64,000 bases of DNA from Limnanthes douglasii subsp. nivea (taxonomy: Eukaryota > Streptophyta > Magnoliopsida > Brassicales > Limnanthaceae): NCBI GenBank assembly GCA_036936605.1, contig JAUPFV010000005.1, forward strand, positions 56,998,742-57,062,741, in the 5' to 3' direction. This document shows, piece after piece, positions 1 to 9,839 of this stretch. Numbering within the stretch: the first letter of the stretch is position 1; each line of letters begins with the position of its first letter. The notes beneath the pieces were generated by a model that did not search any database, was not told where the DNA came from, and worked only from the letters and a program-made list of their open reading frames with translations. Made by a program: the position numbers and the translations under genes.

Positions 1-480
1 TTCTATACAGCTAAGATCTACTCAAGATAGCATTATACGAGGTCGGCACATTCACAACTACAAAAAGTACCGTTACTTGTTTCTTAAAGGGTCCCCGACC
101 CAATTGTACCACTCATTCAAATTATATGACCACTTTGGTCGTAGCTCATGTAAAACCAATTATATAGTCTGCTCTGATCTTAAAATGACCTGAATTTTTT
201 TAACTTAGCATACGCTTTCACGAAAATAGTGTTTAATGAGCTCCCCAGCGATTGTGGCCACAAATTCTAGTACGTCTTCATGTGGTTTGGTGATGTCTCT
301 CATATCATCGTCATCGAAACATAGTATGGAGGACGGAATCCTGTATATGTGAGGCAATGCTCCCGCTTCTAACTGTGTAACTAGGCTCACGGTGTGTCAC
401 TTTCAGGAGAAATTAGTGATTCTGGCCATAGTTTTGCCTCCAAAGATAGTTAGCAATTCATAAAATATACACAAGTCACT
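1..480 (-). pseudogene. gypsy protease-region remnant (relic A)
   Basis: The minus-strand frames align with the protease region of elements B and C. The pieces match, in order, a LTIFGG motif, a VTQLE..G segment, a FDDDDMRDIT.PHEDV segment (B has FDEDDLRDITGPHEDV) and, nearer the window edge, GRGPFKK and PTSYNAIL (B and C have GKGPFKK and PTCYNAILGRSWLS). The catalytic DTG segment falls in a poorly preserved part. Several stops and frame changes interrupt it. In Tat-group elements the aspartic protease processes the Gag-Pol polyprotein; no function is expected here. Confidence 0.65.
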
Positions 481-959
481 AACATTCTCTTTACTCTCGG
501 GAATTATTTCTTCCATAACATTGATTATATTCTGATCCTTGTCGCGTTCTAAATATTTTCTGGATACATAAAATAGATCAGTAATCTCATAAAATAACCA
601 TTGTAGTTTCCTGCTTCAGTATCTTCATAATCTTTTTAACACCAACATTCTGCTGAGCTTGCTCTTCAAAAATGTCGTCAACTTTCCATCCTCTATTAGC
701 ATCTAAATTTCTTTCTTTAACGTGATACAATCCGTTGTATCATGTTTCACATCTTTATGATATTTTCAGTATCGGTTATTACGATTTTCTCGAAGGATTC
801 AGATAGAGAAAGATTTCAAAAAAATGACATACTTCTTGGTCTTTTCAAAGATGGTCGACACACTCCGTTAATTCAGAAAAATGAGCGGGTTGGACCCACT
901 TGTTAGAAATAGGTCGGGCTGTTTCTTGAGCACTTACTATCTGATTGTGAACCCTTGCT

Positions 960-1660
960 CGTGAGGGATGCAAGCCTTATTCTTTTGGCTGAAATTTCCC
1001 TATTTCCGGGTAGGTGTTGATTGGTTGAGGTTGTGAGATGGGGGTCAGATTCTCCCGGTATAGCACGACGAATACCTACATGCTTTGTTATAACTTAATC
1101 GCCACCTCAGATTCTTGGCTTTTCTCAATCAAAATTCTCTTTTCGACCTGAGCTAACAAAGCCGCAAAAGTAAAAGCTTGTTTCTTCGTCACATCTTTCT
1201 TCAAAGGACTAGGCAAAATACACAATCTAAAACCCGTCAAAGCAATACTTTCTTTGCAATGATGCAATCAGTTTCGATGTCCACAAAAGCATCGGGTGTA
1301 TTTGCTCAGGCTTTTTCCGACCTTCTGTCTATAACTGACAATCATATCTCCATTTTCTCGGATTCCTCTCCACAAAATATCGTCTAAAGATCACCCAAAA
1401 CATATAAAAAAAACATTATGCAACCTTGTGGCAATCGATTATACCATTTTGAGGCGCAGTCTTTGAAATTTTGCGAGTATGCACGACAAATCAATTTGTC
1501 ATCATTATCAAAGTTCAACATAAAGTTTTTGAAAAAATCCAAATGATTGTCAGGGTTCTTCTTGCAATCTTATTTTTTAAGATAGGAAATTTCGAACCGT
1601 TTGGGTAGATGCCCTGAAAGGATTTCATAAAAAAACAGGGATGACCTCCAGTTATGCCCG
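960..1660 (-). pseudogene. gypsy gag remnant (relic A)
   Basis: Minus-strand translation gives GHLPKRFE, then NPDNHLDFFKNFMLNFDNDDK, then LPQGCI. These match GNLPKRFD, GNHLEQFKIFMMNFDDDDK and LPQGCI in the gag of elements B and C. This is the retrotransposon Gag capsid region, which forms the particle shell. Frameshifts and stops follow after about 1400, and the downstream part (1385-960) is recognisable only in patches. The DNA from 1670 to 2185 upstream of it holds short minus-strand frames that probably belong to the gag N-terminus, but I cannot align them. Confidence 0.65.
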
Positions 1661-2233
1661 ACCTCGACTACTCTACTTCTAAGACCTTCTACATGGGTCG
1701 TGTATATCCCTTATCGTTTGGGTTAGCAAACTGGTTGCTGATCCTGTATCCTTGAGTCTGACTCTCCGACAGGAAATGGACGTGAAGAGTGTGGTTTTCT
1801 CTCTTCTGTTGACCATGATTGCCATGTCTTTATCCACAGACGCATAAGTTATTTTACTGATTATATTCAAACATTCTTGACTGACGAGACATGTAGTGTC
1901 AGATCTCTTCTGTTCTTAAAATCCTTTTTAACTTCTTTTGGCGTCGATATTCACGGTCTAGGAAGATGAAATTTTCATCTGAATCATAATCGGAGGAATC
2001 ACTATGCTCTTGCGCATATCGACACTCGATCTTCCTATCCTCTCGTAACAATACATTATTATATCGTCGCAACTGGGCTCGACCTTGAGCACGGTCTTCT
2101 TTTTCTTGACCCTGACTGTGATTTTCTTCTCTATCGCTGTCAGGTGATCACCCTCTGTGAACTCCGGACCTGTTTCTTTTGTCATCTAAAATCGTTTTTA
2201 TTAGCATTGAGCTAGTTAGACAGTGAGGTTGTT

Positions 2234-2325
2234 CTCAACCATTGACTCAAACAAAGATCGACGATGGACAAGTTACGCAGTACAAGTAACTAGAAAATAA
2301 GGTGGTTCTTTTTTCAGTCCCATCA
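2234..2325 (-). repeat. LTR fragment shared with 48068-48159
   Basis: These 92 bases match 48068-48159 at about 90% by hand count. Read on the minus strand both begin TGATGGGA. The LTRs of elements B, C and D also begin TGAT, so this is probably the 5' end of an LTR of a related family. Here the rest of the LTR, including any TATA box, is missing before gag begins. Confidence 0.5.
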
Positions 2326-2651
2326 ACCGGATAGTTAGATGGTTTTATGAATCCTTACAGTTTTCTGAAACTAGTCCACCGGATGATCCAGTTGACCCTG
2401 ATGGGTATATTGTCGACATACATGATTGTATACATAATATGTATGATAAGTATGCTGAAAGATATAGACCAAATACAACGACAAATGTAAGGAGTAGTAA
2501 CAATAGGGGTAGAGGGAGATTTTCTACTAACTATGTTCAAATGGAAATGTTACAAAACAATGAATTTAGAGAAACCCCTCAATCTGATAATGAGCTGTCT
2601 AGATATTTGAGCAGTAGGTTTGATTTAATAAATTTTCTCGACCATGGTATT
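2326..2651 (+). pseudogene. hAT transposase, upstream piece (split by element B)
   Basis: An open plus-strand frame from 2328 to 2651 contains VDIHDCIHNMYDKYAERY, a basic RGRGR stretch and ELSRYLSSRFDLINFLDHG. This is the segment just upstream of the C-terminal dimerisation domain of plant hAT transposases. The frame hits TGA only because the LTR of element B begins at 2652. It resumes in the same frame at 13673 after the target-site duplication. A related fragment lies at about 31018-31447. The N-terminal part of the transposase (zinc finger, first catalytic residues) is absent, so the hAT copy was already incomplete or is cut by relic A. Confidence 0.75.
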
Positions 2652-3065
2652 TGATGAGTCCGGATTTTGTCACCACTCTTTGTAAGAACCGGACAGGGGC
2701 AATTCGGACATCATCCATCCAACCAGACAGGGACGATTCGGATAACCTCCACTTACAAAACTGTCCGAACAGAACTAAAGTATTAAAAACATAATTACTT
2801 CATGATTAGACTAATTACTTGTTTACTTAAAAGCTAGTGGGTCTTTAAACTCGACCCGAATCCATAAAACACAACCTGAAAGCCCATATGGCCCAAAAGA
2901 TAAAGGGTATAAATACAAAACCACCTACATTAAATGAGGGTAATGAAAATTAAATATAACCAAGCAGCTCAATTCTCCCTCTACATTCTATCCAAACATT
3001 AAATACTCTCAAAATTCCACAAAACTCTAGACAAAATTACCCTCAAACGAAAATCAACCACATCA
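2652..3065 (+). repeat. 5' LTR of element B
   Basis: A 414 bp direct repeat of 13246-13667. It starts TGATGAGTCC and ends CATCA. A TATA box (TATAAATA) lies at 2908-2915 in a GGGTATAAATAC context that is conserved in the 3' LTR (13502-13509) and in the LTR of element C (32551-32558). This marks the likely promoter for the genomic RNA. Confidence 0.9.
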
Positions 3066-3068
3066 AAT

Positions 3069-3088
3069 TGGCGACCACAATGGGAGGA
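3069..3088 (+). other. primer-binding site of element B
   Basis: TGGCGACCACAATGGGAGGA begins three bases after the 5' LTR. Element C has a closely related sequence at the same place. A site starting TGG just inside the LTR is where the CCA end of a host tRNA primes minus-strand DNA. I could not identify the tRNA. Confidence 0.7.
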
Positions 3089-3093
3089 AGACG

Positions 3094-4203
3094 GTGCCTG
3101 AATCTAGCATTCAAAACCATCAGAAAAAACCAGTTCGGATGAATCAGAACGTGCCGGAACTACCACCAGCTTTGCTCGAAGTGGTGGGAGAAAATGATGA
3201 ATATACCATCGAGGAACGCGATAAATTAAAAGTTGAAATAGAAGTTCTAAGGGCTGAGAGGGCTAAGATTGGTGTAAAAAAGAAATCAAAGGCGTCAGTT
3301 GCTCACTATACTGGCAAACCTAGAGAGCATGAGCCTTCGAAAACCCATGTGAGTACGAAGAAGACTCATGCTAGCTCCAAAAAGTCTCACCGGTCTAAGC
3401 CAGTGGAGAGCTCTGATTCAGACTCAGAATCTTCCAGCAGCTCTTCGGGCGAAGATGGAGTTGAAGAATCCTTGTCATCCATCAGTGATGATGGCCGTTC
3501 TAAAAAGAAACAAAAGTTGGTTAAAAAGTATTCAAGAAAAATGGATAGGCATGGAAAGTTAAAGAGGCATATAGGCAAAGGGTCGTCTCATAACCGGAGA
3601 CACATAGATCAGATGGTGATGGATCCTTTTGCCTTCCATGATGAGCCAGGTATCTTTGCAACTCCTAATGAGGATACCGTCTTAAGTCGTGGCCGGAATT
3701 GGAGACAATCTCCACTGTCCTCCAAAATCCTGTCCGGGAACCTTCCTAAGAGGTTTGATAGTACAAAAATGGAAAAATATGATGGCAGTAAAGACCCGGG
3801 CAACCACTTGGAACAGTTTAAAATTTTCATGATGAATTTTGATGATGACGACAAGTTGCTTTGTAGGGCATTCTCCCAGTCCTTTTTGGGGAGTGATCTA
3901 AAGTGGTACAATAGTCTGCCATAAGGCTGCATCAGAAATTTCGATACTTTTTGGGTGGCCTTTCGAAGGCAGTTTGTTGGAAGTAAGGAGGTAAAGGGCA
4001 ATGGAGACACAATCATCCATTGTGCCCAGGAACCGAAAAAATCTCTAAAAGAATACATAAGTCGCTTTGTAAGCACCAAAAATGGGTTGGTTGATTGCTT
4101 TGAACAAGTAGCAATAGCTTCTCTGAGACAGGGCTCAAACCCTGGAAACCTGGCTGACTCAGTAACCCGAAAGAAGATCATGACATGGGGAGGCCTGTTG
4201 AAT
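3094..4203 (+). pseudogene. gag of element B (one stop, C-terminus deleted)
   Basis: Gag forms the particle capsid and packages RNA. The frame can open at a GTG at 3094, but the first good ATG is at 3138. It carries an acidic/serine-rich low-complexity stretch, a basic region, then the Gag capsid segment with LPKRFDSTKMEKYDGSKD and FRRQFVGSKEVKGNGDTI. A TAA at 3922-3924 replaces the glutamine codon kept in element C (LPQGC), and the same frame then continues to 4437. Compared with element C about 520 bp are missing downstream of 4300, exactly between two TCCGG motifs. This removes the Cys/His (zinc-knuckle-like) nucleocapsid region. Element C is the best guide to the undamaged layout. Confidence 0.85.
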
Positions 4204-5806
4204 CAAGTTGGAAAGCAGATTAATGTTGATGAAACAAAGAAAACAAGGGTGCACAGGCAGGTGAGATCTGCTCCGACTGCGCCAAATCCAAACCAAAACC
4301 AGTCCAGACTTATCAACTTTTTTGAGTCACTCACAATTTTTGGAGGAGACACCATGACAGCACCTACTGTTTCTTCAAGAAAGAGGCATGTTCATACCTT
4401 AGCTACCCAATTGGAGGGAGGCATGACTTCCTATTAGTCACAAATTCCATTTCCCTTCATTTTTTTCGATGAGGATGACTTGAGGGATATAACTGGTCCT
4501 CATGAAGATGTTGTTGTCATAGGAGCATTCATTGGGGGCAATGACATAAGACGGATTCTGGTGGACACCGGAAGTTCTGCCAATATTCTCTTTTTAACTT
4601 CCTACAAAAAGATGAAAAATCCAGCAGTAATTCAGCGTTCGAACGGGTCAATTATGGGTTTTACTGGAAGCTCAACAGATGTGATCGGGGAGTTCGAGGA
4701 GGAAGTTTGATTGGGCAAAGGCTCTTTTAATGTTGATGAAACAAGTTGGAAAGCAGATTAATGTTGATGAAACAAAGAAAACAAGGGTGCACAGGCAGGT
4801 GAGATCTGCTCCGACTGCGCCAAATCCAAACCAAAACCAGTCCGGACTTATCAACTTTTTTGAGTCACTCACAATTTTTGGAGGAGACACCATGACAGCA
4901 CCTACTGCTTCTTCAAGAAAGAGGCATGTTCATACCTTAGCTACCCAATTGGAGGGAGGCATGACTTCCTATTAGTCACAAATTCCATTTCCCTTCATTT
5001 TTTTCGATGAGGATGACTTGAGGGATATAACTGGTCCTCATGAAGATGTTGTTGTCATAGGAGCATTCATTGGGGGCAATGACATAAGACGGATTCTGGT
5101 GGACACCGGAAGTTCTGCCAATATTCTCTTTTTAACTTCCTACAAAAAGATGAAAAATCCAGCAGTAATTCAGCGTTCGAACGGGTCAATTATGGGTTTT
5201 ACTGGAAGCTCAACAGATGTGATCGGGGAGTTCGAGGAGGAAGTTTGATTGGGCAAAGGCTCTTTTAATGTTGATGAAACAAGTTGGAAAGCAGATTAAT
5301 GTTGATGAAACAAAGAAAACAAGGGTGCACAGGCAGGTGAGATCTGCTCCGACTGCGCCAAATCCAAACCAAAACCAGTCCGGACTTATCAACTTTTTTG
5401 AGTCACCCACAATTTTTGGAGGAGACACCATGACAGCACCTACTGCTTCTTCAAGAAAGAGGCATGTTCATACCTTAGCTACCCAATTGGAGGGAGGCAT
5501 GACTTCCTATCAGTCACAAATTCCATTTCCCTTCATTTTTTTCGATGAGGATGACTTGAGGGATATAACTGGTCCTCATGAAGATGTTGTTGTCATAGGA
5601 GCATTCATTGGGGGCAATGACATAAGACGGATTCTGGTGGACACCGGAAGTTCTGCCAATATTCTCTTTTTAACTTCCTACAAAAAGATGAAAAATCCAG
5701 CAGTAATTCAGCGTTCGAACAGGTCAATTATGGGTTTTACTGGAAGCTCAACAGATGTGATCGGGGAGTTCGAGGAGGAAGTTTGATTGGGCAAAGGCTC
5801 TTTTAA
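4204..5806 (+). repeat. 538 bp tandem triplication spanning the gag end and protease
   Basis: Three head-to-tail copies begin at 4204, 4742 and 5280. They differ by only a handful of single bases. Each contains the protease motif LVDTGSSANI (DTG codons at 4564, 5102 and 5640). Because 538 is not a multiple of three, the copies sit in three different frames. Copies 1 and 2 carry a TAG (4435 and 4973) that is CAG in copy 3. All three share a TGA after GEFEEEV, so that stop predates the amplification. Each junction joins CTTTTA to a second ATGTTGATGAAACA, a short sequence also present just inside the unit. That is consistent with slippage or templated repair. Confidence 0.95.
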
Positions 5807-6043
5807 GAAAATCATAGAATATTGTTCGTTGTGGTGGATTGTCCCACTTGTTATAATGCTATTCTGGGGAGGTCTTGGCTCTCTAGGATGCATGCGGTGG
5901 CCTCAACAGTCCATCAATGTTTGAAATATGTTATGCAAGGGCAAGTAGGAGTTGTTCGGAGCAGCCAAAAGGTAGCCAGAGAGTGTTATGCAACAACACT
6001 GGCCCTCCGGGCGTTGGGGGCAGTTCGGATTAATGAAGAATAG
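5506..6043 (+). pseudogene. aspartic protease of element B, third copy and continuation
   Basis: The retropepsin-like protease would cleave the polyprotein. In this copy the frame from 5268 reads through FDEDDLRDITGPHEDVV and the active-site motif ILVDTGSSANILF (DTGS at 5640-5651). It stops at TGA 5784-5786. A frame change near 5806-5822 then picks up VVVDCPTCYNAILGRSWLSRMH and continues to a TAG at 6041-6043. Element C reads through the same positions. Protease and RT in these elements are normally one open reading frame, so both breaks are inactivating. Confidence 0.85.
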
Positions 6044-6076
6044 CAGTTTGAGGGGCTTTCTGGGGGAGAGGGTGAG

Positions 6077-7160
6077 ATGGATGACCCTAGAGAGACCCCT
6101 GGATTTTTAATACCGATTGAAGAAGTTGAAACACATTCTTTGGCTGAGGGAAAAAATGTTAAGATAGGGTCCAAAATGACATCAAAGTTAAAGGGTAAAA
6201 TGTTGAAGTTCCTAAAAGAGAATCAACATGTTTTTGCTTGGTGCAATGCTGATGTTACCGGAGTACCAGCAGATATTATATCACACCAACTATCCATCCG
6301 AAGAGACATATCACCTGTGGTACAAAAGAGAAGAGCTTTTTCTAAGGGAAAGGCTGATATCATAGTTCAAGAAGTCGACAGGCTTACCAAAATGGGGCAC
6401 ATAAAAGAGTCTCAGTATCCTTTATGGACAGCCAATCCGGTATTGGTAAAAAATAAAAATGGCAAGTGGCATATGCGTATCGATTTTACAGATCCCAATA
6501 GAGCTTGCCCAAAGGATTTATACCCAGTTCCCCGGATTGATCAATTGGTGGATTCCACATCTGGGAACAAACTGCTGTCTTTCATGGATGCCTTCTCCGG
6601 GTACAATCAGATTCAAGTAGATCCGAAGGATCAGGAGCATACTACGTTTGTTATTGATATGGGCCTTCATTGTTATAAGGTTATGCCATTTGGGTTGAAA
6701 AATGTTGGGGCTACTTATCAAAGGTTGGTAAACAAAGCTTTTGCTGATCAAATTGGAAGAAACATGAAAGTATAGATCGACGATATGATGGTGAAAAGTG
6801 TGGATGAAGAGTTACACTTGGCAGATCTCCAAGACACTTTTGCTAACTTGGTGAAAGTAAATTTGAAATTAAACCCAGAAAAGTGTATCTTTGGAGTACA
6901 GTCCGACAAATTCCTGGGGTATGTGATAAGTGAGCAATGGGGATACAGCCTGATCCGGACCAACTTAATGCTCTACTGCAGATGGAGCCTCCTCGAAATA
7001 TTAAAGAAGTACAACGTTTGATTGGGAGACTGCTGCACTAAACCGATTTATTTCGAGGTCTTCGGATAAGTGCGCTCCATTCTTTCAAACCTTAAAAGGT
7101 GCAAAATATTTCAATTGGTCCCGACAGTGTGATGAGGATTTCGATGAGATTAAAAAGAAC
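6077..7160 (+). pseudogene. reverse transcriptase of element B (stop at the active site)
   Basis: The RT copies genomic RNA into DNA. Visible blocks are ADIISHQLSI, WTANPVLVKNKNGKW, MRIDFTDPNRACPKDLYP, SFMDAFSGYNQIQ and MPFGLKNVGATYQRLVNK. The first catalytic aspartate lies in FMDAFSGYNQ. The catalytic box should read YIDD, but the tyrosine codon is TAG at 6773-6775, giving V-stop-IDDMMVK; element C has VYIDDMMVK intact. The frame continues after the stop to about 6936, where an indel (SEQWGYS against SEKGIQP in C) shifts it. It is closely related to the RT of element C. Confidence 0.9.
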
Positions 7161-7556
7161 TTGTCTTCCCCCAAGACTTTGTCTAAACCCATTGATGGAG
7201 AAACTCTCTTCGTATACTTGGCAGTTTCCAGTTGTGCCAAAAGTTCCGTATTGGTGAGGGAGGTAGATAATTATCCCCGTCTGGTGTATTACATCAGCAA
7301 GAGCTTGATAGATGCAGAAAAACACTATATGAAGCTTGAAAAATTAGCATTAGCCCTGGTAACTGCTGCAAGGAAGATGAGGCCTTATTTCCAGGCTCAT
7401 CCGATTATTGTTCGGACGTCTTTTCCCTTAAAAAATGTTCTTCAAAAGGCAGACGTTTCAAGTAGAATGACTAAGTGGTCAGTGGAATTGGGGGACTTTG
7501 ATATTGATTTTGCCCCTCGGCAGCAATCAAAGCCCAAGCTGTGGCTGATTTCTTAG
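7161..7556 (+). pseudogene. RNase H domain (Ty3 type) of element B
   Basis: RNase H removes the RNA strand during reverse transcription. The frame reads PKTLSKPIDGETLFVYLAVS, REVDNYPRLVYYISKSLIDAE, then KMRPYFQAHPIIVRT and a WSVELGDFDIDFAPR tail. These are the usual order for the Ty3 RT-linked RNase H and connection. It sits in a different frame from the preceding RT piece because of the upstream indel. In element C this domain is truncated by deletion. Confidence 0.8.
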
Positions 7557-7648
7557 TTGAATTCCATTCAGATAGGGATACAAAGCAAACAACTGATATG
7601 AAAGACAAAAACGTCTAGGTCGTCCGGACTGATGATGGATCAAGTACC

Positions 7649-8227
7649 ATGGGATGTGGTGCAGGGGTATGCTTGACCTCTCCGTACGATGACGGAATGT
7701 ATCAAGCTATATGTTTTACTTTCAGGGCTTCTAATAATGAGTCCGAATATGAAGCTGTTATAGTTGGTTTGAAATTGTCTCTTATTTGTGGAGCCAAAAG
7801 GGTCAAGCTAATGAGCGATTCTCGGCTGCATATCCATCATGCACAAGGTCAATCCGAAGCAAAAAAGGAGCAGTTGGTTAAGTACTTACTCCAGCTTAAA
7901 GAAGTAGCTCTTAATTTTAAAAGCATCATCTACGAACGCGTTCCCCGAACAGAAAATGTACTGGCAGACTCCTTGGCAACTATATCCTATACTGAGTCCT
8001 ATCCTTGGATTCATGTGCTGGAGTGCCCATCTATTCGAATCAGTCTGGGTAAGGAGGAAGAAAGTTTCGATATACAGATAAAACAGCCTCAAGATTGGAG
8101 ATTTTCTTTCCTTCAATATCTCTCAGATGGACTCTTGCCACCGGATAAATCTATAGCAAGAAAAGTAAAATACAAGGCTCGTGGTTTTGTCATCCTAAGA
8201 GATATTCTATATAAAAAAATCTTATAG
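7649..8227 (+). pseudogene. second (archaeal-type) RNase H of element B
   Basis: This frame starts near SSTMGCGAGVCLTSPYDD and has ASNNESEYEAVIVGLKL, LMSDSRLHIHHAQGQ and VPRTENVLADSLAT. That pattern (acidic residue, E in EYEA, D in SDS, D in ADSL) is typical of an RNase HI of the archaeal/plant-like type. A second RNase H between RT-RNase H and integrase is a known hallmark of the Tat group. The C-terminal part (QDWRFSFLQYL to RGFVILRDILYKK) is the linker to integrase. It ends at TAG 8225-8227, where C also stops, so the frame in the parent may have continued through a different codon. Confidence 0.85.
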
Positions 8228-9331
8228 TAGACCCCTCTTACGATGTTTGGGGGTCGACGAATCTCAGATAGTGCTCTCCGAATTACATGATGGTGAGGGA
8301 TCAGCTCACTGTAGATTCAGGGCTCTAACAAGGAGAGTTTTGTTAGCTGGGTATTATTGGCCCTCTATAATGCAAGATGCTAAGGAATTGGTGAGGAGGT
8401 GTGACCCATGCCAGAGATATAGCAATGAATTCATATCCCAGCTGTCCCTTTAGAGTCAATTTCTGAGCCCATACCTTTTGGTCGATGGGGGTTGGATTTA
8501 GTGGGACCTCTACCTATGGCATCCGGAGGGCGCATGACTATAATCGTTGCTATTGATTATTTTTCGCAGTGGATCGAAGCAGCTTCGTTGGCAGGTACAA
8601 CGTCAAAAGCTGTTATAAAATTCATTTTATCCAACATCTGCTGCAGATTTGGAATTCCATAAAAGATAACAACAGACAATGGACCACAGTTCGACAACAT
8701 GGAAATGGAGAGTTTTTGTGCCTCCAGAGGTATAAAACATTGCTTCTCTTCCCCTTTCCACCCACAAGCAAATGCTCAGGTCGAAGTGGCCAACAGGACA
8801 ATATTGTCCGGTTTAAAGAAGAATCTAGAAGGAGCTGCTGGAAAGTGGGGAAGTTATTTGTAAGAAGTTCTGTGGGGTTACCGGACTACTCCCGGGGCTG
8901 CAACACAAGATTCTTATTTTTCCTTAGTCTATGGGATGGATGCCATAGCTCCCATAGAAGCTACTCTCCCTTCATTTCGAGTCCATAATTTCTCCGAACA
9001 CGCTAACGAGGTGGCTATTAGAGGCCAGCTTGACTTAATTGAGGAAAGAAGAGGTAAGGCTCACCTTAGAGCTGTACACTATCAAGGTTTGATGAGAAGC
9101 AGATTCACTTCTAAAATTAAGAGAAGGGATTTTCGACCGGGGGATAAGGTATTGAGAAAATATTTCCTACATACTAAAGAAAAGCAGTTCGGTAAATTGG
9201 CTCCAACTTGGGAAGGACCCTATGCGATCATTGCAAAACTTAAGCCTGGGACATACCGGCTCCAAGAAAAAGATGTAAGGATTTTGAATCACCCCTGGAA
9301 TATTGAGCACCTTCGTTTGTACTTGAAATAG
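8228..9331 (+). pseudogene. integrase of element B (frameshifted)
   Basis: Integrase inserts the DNA copy into the genome. The HHCC zinc domain reads LSELHDGEGSAHC through RRVLLAGYYWP to CDPCQRYS (8270-8425). The catalytic core is spread over frames between 8455 and 8930: WGLDLVGPL with the first D, TTDNGPQFDN with the second D, and QVEVANRT with the E. The C-terminal part, open from 8936 to 9331, has RPGDKVLRK and KLAPTWEGPYAI, a GPY/F-type motif. A stop near 8450, another in GIP-stop-KITT and frame changes make it inactive. The end LRLYLK is followed by TAG. Confidence 0.88.
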
Positions 9332-9839
9332 AAACTATGTAAATATTTACTTGTTTAAAAGTTCATGTAAATATTTGGGGGCATACTCTTTCCTACCCTG
9401 GTGGCGCGGGGAGGTTTTAATGAGGTGTCCGTGATTTTTTATAAAATTTGATGCCTTTTTAAAATTCGGAGTGCTTTTACTTAATAGTTTCTTGTGAAAT
9501 TTTTATCTAAACACATGCCGGATTAAATTAAAGGAGTGATGACTACTTAAACATTTGTCATCAGAGAAATTAAATACTCTCACTATAGAATGTTTATGAA
9601 ATAACTAAGGGCTTCTTAAACATTAGCCACCATAATTGAAAAACTATGAAAAAATGCAAGAGCTGTGTGAAATAAAGATATCTATTGAAATATATAAAGT
9701 GCCTTGGCCATCCAAGGACTTTAAATTGTCAAAACAGAGAGAATTATCCGGACAAGGACCAGACGCATTTACAAAAAATGCCTTGGCCATCCAAGGACTT
9801 TGGTTCGATCAAAATAAAAGTGAAAAGATAATTGATACT
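9332..9839 (+). other. 3' untranslated spacer of element B with duplicated hairpin
   Basis: No coding potential on the plus strand. TGTAAATATTT occurs twice at 9338-9375. The palindrome-like CCTTGGCCATCCAAGG occurs twice (about 9702 and 9781), each followed by ACTTT. Element C keeps the same pair about 78 bp apart (about 38450 and 38528). This lies between the integrase stop and the 3' end of the convergent antisense gene, so it may serve as the shared termination region of both transcripts. Confidence 0.6.

Larger units (their letters stand above)
1..2325 (-). mobile_element. Ty3/gypsy (Tat-like) relic A, running off the left edge
   Basis: Read on the minus strand this stretch holds, in order, an LTR fragment (2325 down to about 2234), a gag remnant (about 1660-960) and a protease-region remnant (about 480-1). 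Each matches the corresponding part of element B (2652-13667) or element C (32332-38691) at protein level but is full of stops and frameshifts. The right edge abuts hAT transposase coding sequence at 2326, which suggests insertion next to or into that hAT gene, or a later deletion. No pol is seen because the window ends. It is too decayed to be functional. Confidence 0.75.

Noticed and set aside
4672..5431. Repeated minus-strand open frames (4672-4893, 5210-5431) as a duplicated gene
   Set aside because: They are antisense shadows of the gag/protease units in the tandem triplication and have no domain of their own.
8569..8988. 139-codon plus-strand frame as a separate gene
   Set aside because: It is an off-frame reading of the integrase core of element B; the true integrase motifs lie in the other frames.
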